Of a stretch of 64,000 nucleotides of DNA, positions 28,402 through 36,816 are shown in pieces. The stretch's first letter is position 1; each line of letters begins with the position of its first letter. Source of the stretch: Sulfurovum sp. UBA12169 (GTDB lineage Bacteria; Campylobacterota; Campylobacteria; Campylobacterales; Sulfurovaceae); the NCBI GenBank assembly GCA_002742845.1, contig DLUH01000001.1, forward strand, positions 182,038 through 246,037, read 5' to 3'. The notes below the pieces were generated by a model that was given only the letters and a program-made list of their open reading frames with translations, did not search any database and was not told the origin of the DNA. The translations under genes were made by a program, and so were the position numbers.

Positions 28402-29664
28402 TTACAACAAACCCAGCAAAGCAAAAAATAAAACAGGCGGTGTGATTACCAGTCCGACCTTCATATACTCTCCCCAGCCGATTTTCACTCCTTTTTTAGC
28501 TAACACATGCAGCCAAAGAAGAGTGGCAAGCGAACCGATCGGTGTCATTTTGGGGCCCAGGTTTGATCCTAAGATATTGGCATAGACCAGCGCCTCGTTT
28601 CCGGCATAGCCCACACGGTCGATCGCTATGTCCATGATCATGATCGTTGGCATATTGTTCATCACAGAGCTGATGACCGCAGATAAAAAGCCGGTTCCCA
28701 TGATAGCTATGGCAGTCCCCTGGGTATTCAGCGCTGTGATCCATGAAGCGATGATTTCGGTAAGTCCGGCATTTTTCAATCCGTAAACCACCACATAGAG
28801 CCCGATACTAAACCAAACGACCTGCCATGGCGCTGCTTTGATGGTCATGATGGGTTTTGTGGCTTTGTAGTGATTTGCAATTGCTAAAAAAACAAGCGCT
28901 CCCCCCAGTGCAAAAATAGAAACCGGCAGGTTGTAGGAGTCACCTATAAAATAGCCGATCATCAATAGCACCAAAAAAAACCATGAAAGTTTGAACATGG
29001 TTTGGTTTTTGATAACCGAAGAGGCTTCGGGCAAAGTGCTTACATCAACTTTTAAAGGGATATCTTTGCGAAAATAGATCCATAGCACCACAATTGAAGC
29101 GAAGATCGAGAGCAGGTTGGGTAAAAACATATGTTTCGCATATTCAACAAAACCGATATCAAAATACCCGACCGTTACGATGTTGGTCAAGTTTGAAATG
29201 ACCAGAGGGTTGGATGCACTGTCGCCGATAAAGCCGCCTGCCATCAAAAAAGCAAAGATTGCCAAGGGATTCATCTTTAAATATTTCATCTTTGCAAGCA
29301 AAATAGGTGTAAGGATAAGTGCGGCGCCGTCATTGGCAAAGAACGCGGCAACAAGTGCTCCCAAAAGCAGAATATAGACAAACATTCTGTTTCCGCTGCC
29401 GCGGCTTAATTTTGCCATTTTGATGGCCGCCCATTCAAAAAAGCCTATCTCGTCAAGCACCATTGAAAGTATGATAATGCCTATAAAGGCAAGCGTTGCA
29501 TCCCAGACAATGTCTATCACCCTAAAGACGTCTGCATAACTTACTGCACCAGCCAGCAGTGCAATGATGGCACCCATGACCGCGGTTGTGCCGATCTGAA
29601 GCCCTTTGGGCTGCCAGATTATGAAGAGCAAGGTAACTAAAAATATTGAAATCGATAAAAACAC
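28402..29664 (-). CDS. arsB: ArsB-type arsenite efflux permease
   Basis: A 420-residue inner-membrane permease with 11-12 helices. LVAAFFANDGAALILTPILLAKMK, SNPLVISNLTNIVTVGYFDIGF and NNMPTIMIM are ArsB/IT-superfamily signatures. Length agrees with E. coli ArsB (429). It would expel As(III) or Sb(III), driven by membrane potential or, with ArsA, by ATP; no arsA, arsC or arsR is in the window. An inverted repeat suited to ArsR-family binding lies 46 bases before its start (29710-29745). Confidence 0.82.
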   Translation of the reverse strand: MFLSISIFLVTLLFIIWQPKGLQIGTTAVMGAIIALLAGAVSYADVFRVIDIVWDATLAFIGIIILSMVLDEIGFFEWAAIKMAKLSRGSGNRMFVYILLLGALVAAFFANDGAALILTPILLAKMKYLKMNPLAIFAFLMAGGFIGDSASNPLVISNLTNIVTVGYFDIGFVEYAKHMFLPNLLSIFASIVVLWIYFRKDIPLKVDVSTLPEASSVIKNQTMFKLSWFFLVLLMIGYFIGDSYNLPVSIFALGGALVFLAIANHYKATKPIMTIKAAPWQVVWFSIGLYVVVYGLKNAGLTEIIASWITALNTQGTAIAIMGTGFLSAVISSVMNNMPTIMIMDIAIDRVGYAGNEALVYANILGSNLGPKMTPIGSLATLLWLHVLAKKGVKIGWGEYMKVGLVITPPVLFFALLGLL

Positions 29665-30023
29665 AGTCTACTCCAGAAAATAAATTGGGTAACTATAGCG
29701 AAATTACATAATAATATCAAGATATATTGATTTATTGATATTATTTTGCTGCAATTCAAATTGTTCTAAAAAGGAGCAAGCGATAAAGCAAACCCAAATA
29801 CTCAGTCACTGCTTGAATTAAAAGGATACATGTCGCAAAAGCGTATGAGGCGGCCATGATACAGACATCGGTTTATCTTGACGCCAGAGACAAGGCAATT
29901 GATAAACATATTTAGTGCATCATCCAAGACAATCACTTGATTTGATGAACTAAATATCCCACAACGCCAAAAATCCTTGAAGCGTTAAAGGCAAAACGTT
30001 TATTTATCTCCATGATTACATAG
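29665..30023. other. gene-free stretch with decayed coding fragments
   Basis: 359 bases. It holds the arsB promoter region with its inverted repeat, then short open pieces on the plus strand. A Shine-Dalgarno-like AAGGAG (29773) leads into a frame reading IKQTQILSHCLN. After a shift the reading continues IKRIHVAKAYEAAMIQTSVY... to a stop near 29912, and later KYPTTPKILEALKAKRLF. None begins with a proper start or is longer than about 35 codons. It looks like one or two eroded genes that I cannot name. Confidence 0.4.
29710..29745. promoter_or_regulatory. inverted repeat upstream of arsB, ArsR-like operator
   Basis: Perfect 11-bp arms AATAATATCAA / TTGATATTATT separated by 14 bases. Nested inside (29716-29731) is ATCAA-N6-TTGAT, the type of site many ArsR-family repressors recognise. 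It is 46-81 bases upstream of the arsB start, where a repressor would block transcription. No arsR gene lies next to it. Confidence 0.55.
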
Positions 30024-31916
30024 TTACGTATTTAAAAAAGAAAGATGGATTTCACTGCCGTATTGGCGAATGATATCTGTTTTGGCCGCATGATAAGCTT
30101 CGACATTGTTTTTTTGACCTGATTTTTCTATCGAGTATCGGGCCAATTCGTCCGAAATCACATCCATAAAAAGTTCAGCCAGCAGCAACCTGGCAGAATC
30201 CCTAAAATGTCCTCTGCCGTCAATATAGAGCTGGACGGTCGGTGCACCGGTATTGATGATGATTTTTCGCTCTTTGCGATTATATACAGCACGATCTCTG
30301 TCATTGTTTAGATTGCGCAGTTCATAGCCGGCAAACATATTGGCGCCATGATCCCTGGGTGCTCTTTTTTTTGCAGTATGCATCGATGAGCCGTAACTAT
30401 GTCCGGATGCTCGCTCTGAAATAACGATTTCGCACCGTGCCCAATAATCACCTCCCCGCACCGTGATCTCCCCCTGTTCACCCGCCTTATCCCCCACAAT
30501 GGTCCATTCTATGCGCTGTATCTCTTTTAGTTCTTCCAGCGATATTGATGTTGGCTTGGGTTCAATATGGACAGATTCTGGCAGCATATACTCAAGGTTT
30601 AAGGTCTTATCCTCAGTAAACTGCTCAGGGGCAACCAGTAGAGCAACATGAAAAGGGTGATTTGGTTTTCGATAATAAAAAGGTGTAGTAAAACGCAATG
30701 CAGCCGAAAGCTCAGTGGTTTCATCAGCAATCATTTCTGCATCAGACGGCGGCAGGATGATACCGAAATCTTCAACTGCGGCTACATTCATGCGTTGCAA
30801 AAGATGTTCGATCATATGGCCGGTTTTGTCGGAAGTTGAGGCACGTTCCAAATGCTTGAGTTTTTCTTGCTCCGCCAACACGCAGGGGGCAATCATATTG
30901 CTAACGGATTTGGAGAAAGCTGCCACAAAAGGGTCTTTTTGGTTTAATCCTTCGCGTTCATCGCTAATGACGGCTATGCCATGGCTTAATTTTTCAATCA
31001 AAGCCGGACAGTATACTGTACCAAAAAGATATTCTGTTCCTATCTGGTTTTCGTATTCAAACAGTTGACAGTCAAGTACCGCCATATCGGACAAAACAAC
31101 CAATCCGTTTGTGCGTTCATCGCCCCTGGACGTTAATTCGGTATCAATAGCACGTTTTAAGGTGAGGGCAAATGGATACGTCTGCTGCTCATAGTTAAAA
31201 TATCCGGTTTCATCGGGTCCTATCAGTATATCAGCAGGCGGTTCTTGATAGCAGATCTTGCCGCTTTGTTCCGCTTCTTTGCCTTGTTGTATATTTACTA
31301 ATTCCACATGACGCCGCGCCAAGATATCTCGCAGATAGATATTGTTTGCTACTGCTTGTATGACAGACTGATAACGGGAAATATTTACCTGCGTATTTTC
31401 AATAACGATGGTTATCTGGCTGCCATTTTCCGAAATGCCCAAGCGTTCATAATCTTCACTCCGGGCTGTTCGGTCTCCTCCCCCATCGTCATACAGGTAT
31501 CCGCCGTTTTCACTTCGAAAGAGCTCAATACGGGAAAATCGACCGTCACGGATGGTTTCTATCCATCCGTGACCAAGGCCATAAATAGCTTGTTTCAAGC
31601 CGCGGCCAAAATATCCGCGTCCTCCGCTTTCTCCCTTGGCTAAAGAACTATGTGCTCCGCCATAGGATAGAATGAAACATGCTTTTTCAAAAGACATTCC
31701 TTCTGCTTGATCTGTAACCACCAGCAGTGCACCTGTCTGATGTCGTTCGTATTTGATGAGAATCTGCCCGTTTGTCTGCATGCCGGTTTTTTCCAGTCTG
31801 GCATAGCTGTCATCACTGTTGGTGATCAATTCAACCAAGGCTTTTTCTATAGAAGCGAATCGTCGCGAATCGATATCGATTACTCTTTGGTCTACCGGAA
31901 TTGCTGTAATTGCCAT
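30024..31916 (-). CDS. orphan GHKL (Hsp90/MORC-like) ATPase
   Basis: A 630-residue protein whose N-terminal 200 residues form a GHKL ATP-binding domain: N-box ELITNSDDSY (Glu29, Asn33), a G1 box VTDQAEGMS (Asp69-x-x-Glu-Gly73), and a G2 lid GGRGYFGRGLKQAIYG (98-113). The arrangement is closer to Hsp90/MutL/MORC than to histidine kinases. The rest (200-630) matches nothing I know; there is no membrane segment or kinase dimerisation domain. The ATG at 31916 has GGAG eight bases before it and is preferred to one 19 codons upstream. It is alone, flanked by degraded sequence, so transfer is plausible. Confidence 0.7.
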   Translation of the reverse strand: MAITAIPVDQRVIDIDSRRFASIEKALVELITNSDDSYARLEKTGMQTNGQILIKYERHQTGALLVVTDQAEGMSFEKACFILSYGGAHSSLAKGESGGRGYFGRGLKQAIYGLGHGWIETIRDGRFSRIELFRSENGGYLYDDGGGDRTARSEDYERLGISENGSQITIVIENTQVNISRYQSVIQAVANNIYLRDILARRHVELVNIQQGKEAEQSGKICYQEPPADILIGPDETGYFNYEQQTYPFALTLKRAIDTELTSRGDERTNGLVVLSDMAVLDCQLFEYENQIGTEYLFGTVYCPALIEKLSHGIAVISDEREGLNQKDPFVAAFSKSVSNMIAPCVLAEQEKLKHLERASTSDKTGHMIEHLLQRMNVAAVEDFGIILPPSDAEMIADETTELSAALRFTTPFYYRKPNHPFHVALLVAPEQFTEDKTLNLEYMLPESVHIEPKPTSISLEELKEIQRIEWTIVGDKAGEQGEITVRGGDYWARCEIVISERASGHSYGSSMHTAKKRAPRDHGANMFAGYELRNLNNDRDRAVYNRKERKIIINTGAPTVQLYIDGRGHFRDSARLLLAELFMDVISDELARYSIEKSGQKNNVEAYHAAKTDIIRQYGSEIHLSFLNT

Positions 31917-32064
31917 TTTGGACACTCCGTTTGTGTTTGATCTGGTATTCTTTGTTGTTTCTAGATAATGCAACGAGAAATTTATTGCATTATTCTAGCC
32001 AAAAAATGCCGACTTGCGACTTTTGTTGACAAATTTTATTTATTTGCAAAAATAGACCAAGGAA

Positions 32065-32889
32065 TCAATGAAGACTGTCCAGATATTTTGCTACTGCATC
32101 TTCATCATTGGAGTGGGGCAGGATGATATCTGCTACCGCCTTAACTTCATCAAGCGCATTGGCCACCGCCACAGAAGTTCCTGCAAGTCTAAACATGCCT
32201 ATATCATTGATACTGTCTCCAAAAACGGTTATTTCATGAGTGTTGCGCCCCATATAGTCTGCAATTTTTTGCAATGCATGAGCTTTGTCGCCTTCAGGAT
32301 GCAATACGGTAAGAAAATAGCCGTCACTGTATTTTTCGGGAGAAAGTTTATATTCCAGTTCATTGCCAAAAGTTTTTTGAAGATGCTCGGTGAGAGGTTT
32401 TAGTGTTTGATAGTTCCCGAAATAGACAATTTTTAGATTCATCTCCATGGCTTGAATTTTTTTGCATACTCTCATGCGAGGATCGTTTTTGTAGTTTTGA
32501 AGCACACCGTTTTGATGATCGTTGCGTTGGGCAGGGACGAGGAATGCCTCATTGAGCTCCATGTCTTTGAGCGCAATTACAAAAGGGTAGATGCCAAAAC
32601 GGCTGCCTTCGTATATAACTGCATCGCCCAGTGTTTTGTTGACGAGTTTAAGTTCTATAAGTTTTTTTTGAGGTGTGACAACCATTGCCCCGTCAAGAAG
32701 TATCATGGGGGCGTCCAGATGAAGTGTGGCCAAAAAGTCATGAGATTTTTGAAAGCTTCTGGCCGTAGCGATGGACAATATGGCATTTTTTGCTTTTTCG
32801 TTCCACACATTGGCGCTAAAGTCGCTGATGCTTTGGTCTGTACGTAAAAAAGTATGATCAAGGTCGGTGATGTAGATAGATTTTTTCAA
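32065..32889 (-). CDS. HAD-superfamily (Cof-like) hydrolase
   Basis: A 274-residue HAD phosphatase with motif I TDLDHTFL (nucleophile Asp8), motif II SIATARSF, a C2-type cap between about residues 80 and 190, and motif IV VFGDSINDIGMF, which marks the Cof/sucrose-phosphatase branch. Substrates of such enzymes are usually small sugar or cofactor phosphates. There is no ATG before the catalytic motif. I place the start at a TTG (32889, giving KKSIYITDLDHT) since the nucleophile lies near the N-terminus in this family; a second TTG 18 codons upstream is less likely. Confidence 0.75.
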   Translation of the reverse strand: MKKSIYITDLDHTFLRTDQSISDFSANVWNEKAKNAILSIATARSFQKSHDFLATLHLDAPMILLDGAMVVTPQKKLIELKLVNKTLGDAVIYEGSRFGIYPFVIALKDMELNEAFLVPAQRNDHQNGVLQNYKNDPRMRVCKKIQAMEMNLKIVYFGNYQTLKPLTEHLQKTFGNELEYKLSPEKYSDGYFLTVLHPEGDKAHALQKIADYMGRNTHEITVFGDSINDIGMFRLAGTSVAVANALDEVKAVADIILPHSNDEDAVAKYLDSLH

Positions 32890-33036
32890 TGTGAAAGCCC
32901 ATTCGTAAAAACGTTTTGATTGTATTGTGACATGGTAGCACAAGTTTAAAAAATATATAAATAATTTAAGTAAAAATTGAAGTTGATTTGTCGCTTTGGA
33001 TTATGCTTTTAAGAGTCCGGAAGGACCCTTAAAGGA

Positions 33037-34059
33037 TTAGTTCATATCAGGTTTTGGAGTGTCTTGTGTGCTTTTTGGAAGCTGCGGATACTCAATAACC
33101 GGTTTCCTTCCCTCTAGGACTTTAAGGAACGTGATGATTTTGTTTGTATCTTCGTCAGAAATCTCTACGCCCAGCTGCGTGCGTCCCATTTCCTGAACAG
33201 CTTCAGCTAGACTCCAGATGGCACCATTGTGAAAGTATGGAGCTGTTTGGGTTACTTCTCTTAGGGTAGGAACTTTGACCATACCGTTTTTGTCTCCCTT
33301 GAAGTCTCCTACATCAGCATATTTATATTTGCCAATCAGAGGAAAAGGCTGCATGCCTCCCCCTAGCGCAACACCGTTATGGCAAGTGGCACATCCTTTA
33401 TCTATAAAGGTATCAAGGCCTTCTTTTTCTGCGTCGCTAAGAGCATCGCTTTTTCCGTTTAAGAAGTCATCGTAGCGTGATGGCGTGACTAAGGTTCTTT
33501 CGTAGATCCCGATAGTTGCTGTGATCGTTTTAAAATCGACTTTGACATCATCTCCGTATGCTTTTTTGAATGATTCGACATATTCAGGCATTGAGTTGAC
33601 TCTTGCTTCTACCATTGATGGAGCTGCTGCCATTTCAGGCATTGCCTGCATGGGGCCTTGTGCTTGATCTTCTAAATCAGGGCTTCTTCCGTCCCAAAAT
33701 TGCACCTGTGCAAATACAGCATTGTAAACAGTTGGAGAGTTTAGATGATGAGGATTGGCAGTCCAATTGTGTCCTACTGCTGCACTTACGCCATCAGCAC
33801 CGCCCATTCCAAGATTATGGCACGTGTTGCAAGAAATAAGTCCGCTTTTTGAAAGACGCGGTTCAAAATAAAGCTGCTTTCCTAGTGCAACCTTCTCGTC
33901 TGTAATTGTTCCTTTGGGGTCGATTAGCTTTGATAGGGCTTTGGCGTCTTCAGGTATAGCTATAAGCCCATTTGTTTTAGCTTTTTCCGCAAGCGAAGAT
34001 GCACCAAACACACAACTTGAAGCAATCAAAGACAAACTCACTAGTTTTATCATTTTCAT
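33037..34059 (-). CDS. di-haem cytochrome c peroxidase
   Basis: Periplasmic peroxidase of 340 residues that reduces hydrogen peroxide with electrons from cytochrome c. A Sec signal peptide spans residues 1-20. Two haem-binding motifs are seen: CNTCH at 77-81 and CATCH near residue 225, with the usual WDGR, GPMQAMPEM and PTLREVTQTAPYFHNGA stretches of the CcpA/MauG-like peroxidases. It fits a microaerophilic lifestyle together with NosZ. It stands alone; an inverted repeat (TTAAG-GTCC / GGAC-CTTAA near 33007-33032) follows its stop. Confidence 0.92.
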   Translation of the reverse strand: MKMIKLVSLSLIASSCVFGASSLAEKAKTNGLIAIPEDAKALSKLIDPKGTITDEKVALGKQLYFEPRLSKSGLISCNTCHNLGMGGADGVSAAVGHNWTANPHHLNSPTVYNAVFAQVQFWDGRSPDLEDQAQGPMQAMPEMAAAPSMVEARVNSMPEYVESFKKAYGDDVKVDFKTITATIGIYERTLVTPSRYDDFLNGKSDALSDAEKEGLDTFIDKGCATCHNGVALGGGMQPFPLIGKYKYADVGDFKGDKNGMVKVPTLREVTQTAPYFHNGAIWSLAEAVQEMGRTQLGVEISDEDTNKIITFLKVLEGRKPVIEYPQLPKSTQDTPKPDMN

Positions 34060-34231
34060 TCTTTATCCCTTTTTTTGATTTTTATAATATCTAATTATAG
34101 GATAATAAATATTAAAGGAAAATTAATATTATTTAGCTACTAGATATTTTCTATATTCTACTGTTAAATGCATTAAAAAGATAAACAAGACGATAAAAAT
34201 AAACCAGTGTGTAAGACAAACTTTAGAAGGG

Positions 34232-34251
34232 CAGACGCTTTTGAGCGTCTG
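34232..34251. terminator. inverted repeat downstream of the DEAD-box helicase
   Basis: Perfect 8-bp arms CAGACGCT / AGCGTCTG with a 4-base loop, 34 bases past the helicase stop. There is no long T run, so termination is a guess. Confidence 0.4.
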
Positions 34252-34284
34252 ATTGGCAGGGGATTTTAAAATGGGTATATTTGG

Positions 34285-35784
34285 CTAGCTGCGGCTTTCC
34301 TGTCCGCCATTTCTGCTTGCACGGCCTTGACTGCTGCGCTCTCTGCTTGGATGTCCGCTTCTGCTTTTGTCTCCGCCGCCGCTGCTTCTTCTTCGGCTGC
34401 TGTCGTTTCCGCTTCGTCCGCGACTTCGGTTTCTGTTGCTGCTTGGACTTCGTTCGTTTCTGATTCGCTCTATAGCTGTAGCTATCTGATCAAGCGTAAG
34501 ACCGATCTTGTCTTTTCCCAAGATGGCATTTTCACTTTGTATCATAGATGCCAAAAGATGAGCGATCGTCACAATATCCAAATCATGCTGAAGGGTCTTA
34601 ACCAATTTGATAGCGCTTTCGGTAATTTGTGTACCGGCAATTTTTGCTATGAGTTCATCTTCTTTGACATTCTGAACCTCTTGACGGGTAGGGATAACTT
34701 CTGTTGCCATGGTAGTCCCTACATCTTTTTCGATACGTTTGATGGTCTTGAGTTCATTGGGTGTCACCAACGTAATCGCTTCGCCTGTTTTTCCTCCGCG
34801 GCCTGTACGTCCGATACGGTGTACATAGCTTTCAGAATCAAAAGGAATATGGTAGTTGAAGACATGGGTAACATCATTGACGTCAAGCCCACGTGCCGCT
34901 ACATCTGTAGCAACAAAGATATCGATCCCGCCCTGTTTAAATGCCTTAATGGTCACTTCTCTTTGTTTTTGCTCCATGTCTCCATGCAAGCCAGAAACCT
35001 TAAATCCTTGGGCAGTAAGGTGTGCAACAAGTCTGTCTACCTCTTTTTTCATACGGCAGAAGATGATGCATTTATTTGGATTTTTAAAATCTATCAAACG
35101 CACCAATGCATCGTCTCTCTCTTTTTCCTCCACAACATAATAAAATTGCGTGATAGAGGTATTTGTGCTCTCGCTTTTTGTGATAGAGACTGTTTTTGGC
35201 TCCAGAAGTATTTCTTCTGCAAGTTTTCTGATGGCTTTTGGCATCGTAGCAGAGAACATGAGTGTTTGTCTGTCTTTTGCAAGGAAAGTAAAAATGTTTT
35301 TAATCTCATCCAAAAAACCCATATCAAGCATTTCATCAGCTTCATCCAGCACCACAAAATGCGGATTGAGTTTGATCTTTTTGCTCATAAGAAGGTCTTG
35401 AAGTCTGCCCGGTGTTGCTACCACGATAGAAGCTTGGTTGATACGTTCTATTTGTTTTGCATAAGCCGTACCGCCATACACTGTGGCTGTTTTAAGGTTT
35501 GATAGTTTACCAAAACGATAAAGTTCATCACTCACTTGCATGGCAAGTTCTCTTGTCGGCACAATGACTAGACCTTCAACGGAACCGTCTGCTTTCATCA
35601 TACTCATGATAGGAAGACCAAAAGCAGCGGTCTTTCCTGTTCCTGTCTGGGCCTGGGCAATGATATCATGTCCGGCAAGTACGAGAGGTATAGCCTCTTT
35701 TTGTACGGGACTGGGCTCGGTAAATCCAGCCTCTTTTATAGCATCCTGGATGCTCTCTTTTAGGTTAAAATCTGTAAATTTCAT
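34285..35784 (-). CDS. DEAD-box ATP-dependent RNA helicase
   Basis: A 499-residue RNA helicase. Motifs in order: Q-motif region FTEPSPVQKEAIP, motif I AQTGTGKT, PTRELA, motif II DEAD (in VLDEADEMLD), SAT, and HRIGRTGRGGKTG. After the two RecA-like domains (to about residue 365) and a linker, the last 60 residues are a low-complexity Arg/Ser/Gly tail, probably for non-specific RNA binding. It resembles DeaD/CsdA or RhlE in core sequence. The predicted start site lies about 175 bases upstream, so it has a long leader. The Ser/Arg-rich tail produces long antisense open frames that are not genes. Confidence 0.92.
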   Translation of the reverse strand: MKFTDFNLKESIQDAIKEAGFTEPSPVQKEAIPLVLAGHDIIAQAQTGTGKTAAFGLPIMSMMKADGSVEGLVIVPTRELAMQVSDELYRFGKLSNLKTATVYGGTAYAKQIERINQASIVVATPGRLQDLLMSKKIKLNPHFVVLDEADEMLDMGFLDEIKNIFTFLAKDRQTLMFSATMPKAIRKLAEEILLEPKTVSITKSESTNTSITQFYYVVEEKERDDALVRLIDFKNPNKCIIFCRMKKEVDRLVAHLTAQGFKVSGLHGDMEQKQREVTIKAFKQGGIDIFVATDVAARGLDVNDVTHVFNYHIPFDSESYVHRIGRTGRGGKTGEAITLVTPNELKTIKRIEKDVGTTMATEVIPTRQEVQNVKEDELIAKIAGTQITESAIKLVKTLQHDLDIVTIAHLLASMIQSENAILGKDKIGLTLDQIATAIERIRNERSPSSNRNRSRGRSGNDSSRRRSSGGGDKSRSGHPSRERSSQGRASRNGGQESRS

Positions 35785-35965
35785 ATTGTTTCTTTATAGT
35801 AAAATAGCGGGTAGCCATAGTGATAGTCCCTATTTTATGCAGCTGATACCAAACTATCGCACAATGTGTGTGGATGATCAGTGAAGTACTAATGATGTAC
35901 TAAAATAGTATACGGGAATTGAGTGCCCGTAGGGAGTTTGATACTCTCTTGCAGAAAAGTTTCGT

Positions 35966-35971
35966 ATTATA
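35966..35971 (-). promoter_or_regulatory. -10 element of the DEAD-box helicase gene
   Basis: Perfect TATAAT on the minus strand. Transcription would begin near 35959 and leave a leader of about 175 bases before the helicase ATG. Confidence 0.4.
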
Positions 35972-36013
35972 GCGAGTTTTTTATAAAAAGATAGGGACGA
36001 AAGATATTTGTTT

Positions 36014-36340
36014 TTATAAAAGCCCCAATTGCAGCTTTGCTTCGTCGCTCATTTTTTCTTGTCCCCATGGAGGATCAAACACCAGGTCAACATGCAACTC
36101 CTCAAGTTCATCTACGCGATAGCTGATACTGCGCACCAGATTGACTATTGTTTCAGACATCGAGCAGGTTGCAGAGGTAAGCGTCATTTTAACTTTGCAT
36201 TTTTTACGTTTGGTTTCCGTATCGGTCCGGCAATCTACATCATAGATCAATCCAAGGTCATAGATGTTGACCGGGATTTCAGGATCATAGATATTTTTCA
36301 GTTGTTCAATAACTTTTTCTTTCATGGTTTCATTTGTCAT
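36014..36340 (-). CDS. sufT: SufT/MIP18-family Fe-S assembly factor
   Basis: A 108-residue DUF59 (MIP18/PaaD-like) protein thought to help mature iron-sulfur proteins. Family features: YDPEIPVNIYDLGLIYDV, then MTLTSATCSMSE with the conserved Cys, and LVFDPPWGQEKMSDEAKLQLGL. The frame is open 14 codons upstream, but AAGGAG sits 7 bases before the ATG at 36340. The gene overlaps the sufE end by 11 bases and closes the sufBCDE-sufT operon. Confidence 0.88.
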   Translation of the reverse strand: MTNETMKEKVIEQLKNIYDPEIPVNIYDLGLIYDVDCRTDTETKRKKCKVKMTLTSATCSMSETIVNLVRSISYRVDELEELHVDLVFDPPWGQEKMSDEAKLQLGLL

Positions 36341-36773
36341 TTTGTGGCTCCTTGGCTGAGGCCGATTTGTATGCTTTGGCATGACTGTAGATCGTATTTA
36401 GGAATGCTTCAAGTCCTTTTTGGCGTACGGGACTTAACAGTTCTGTGATGCCCATGGTTTGAAGTTCTAGCGGATCAAACGAGAGTATTTCCTCTGGTGT
36501 GCGATCATCAAAGATATCCAAAAGAATAGTCATCATTCCTTTTGCCATCATCGATTCCCCTTCGCCTCGGAAATGTATTTTGTTGTGATCGTATTGGGTA
36601 ACCAGCCAAGCATTTGAGGAGCACCCCCTTATGAAGCTTTCACTGTTTTTTTCACCTGCCTCAAGAGGGGGTTGATGCTTGCCCAGATCTATAACATATT
36701 CTATTTTTTCATCAGCGGTTGAAAAAAGATCAAAATCGGCTTTGTAGCGGGCTATTTTTTCCTGCATGGTCAT
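36330..36773 (-). CDS. sufE: SufE sulfur acceptor/transfer protein
   Basis: A 147-residue SufE-family protein that takes persulfide sulfur from a cysteine desulfurase and passes it to the SufBCD scaffold. The active cysteine lies in IRGCSSNAWL (about residue 50), the family signature. No sufS desulfurase gene is in this operon, so the partner must be encoded elsewhere. It follows sufD after about 40 bases and overlaps sufT. Confidence 0.9.
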   Translation of the reverse strand: MTMQEKIARYKADFDLFSTADEKIEYVIDLGKHQPPLEAGEKNSESFIRGCSSNAWLVTQYDHNKIHFRGEGESMMAKGMMTILLDIFDDRTPEEILSFDPLELQTMGITELLSPVRQKGLEAFLNTIYSHAKAYKSASAKEPQNDK

Positions 36774-36816
36774 AATGTCTCCTTAATTTTTTGCATTTCA
36801 ATGCCGATGAAAGAAT

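Noticed and set aside
34327..35502. A 391-codon open frame antisense to the DEAD-box helicase
   Set aside because: It mirrors the helicase codons and starts in a low-complexity Ala/Ser stretch created by the Arg/Ser-rich tail; no ribosome binding site.
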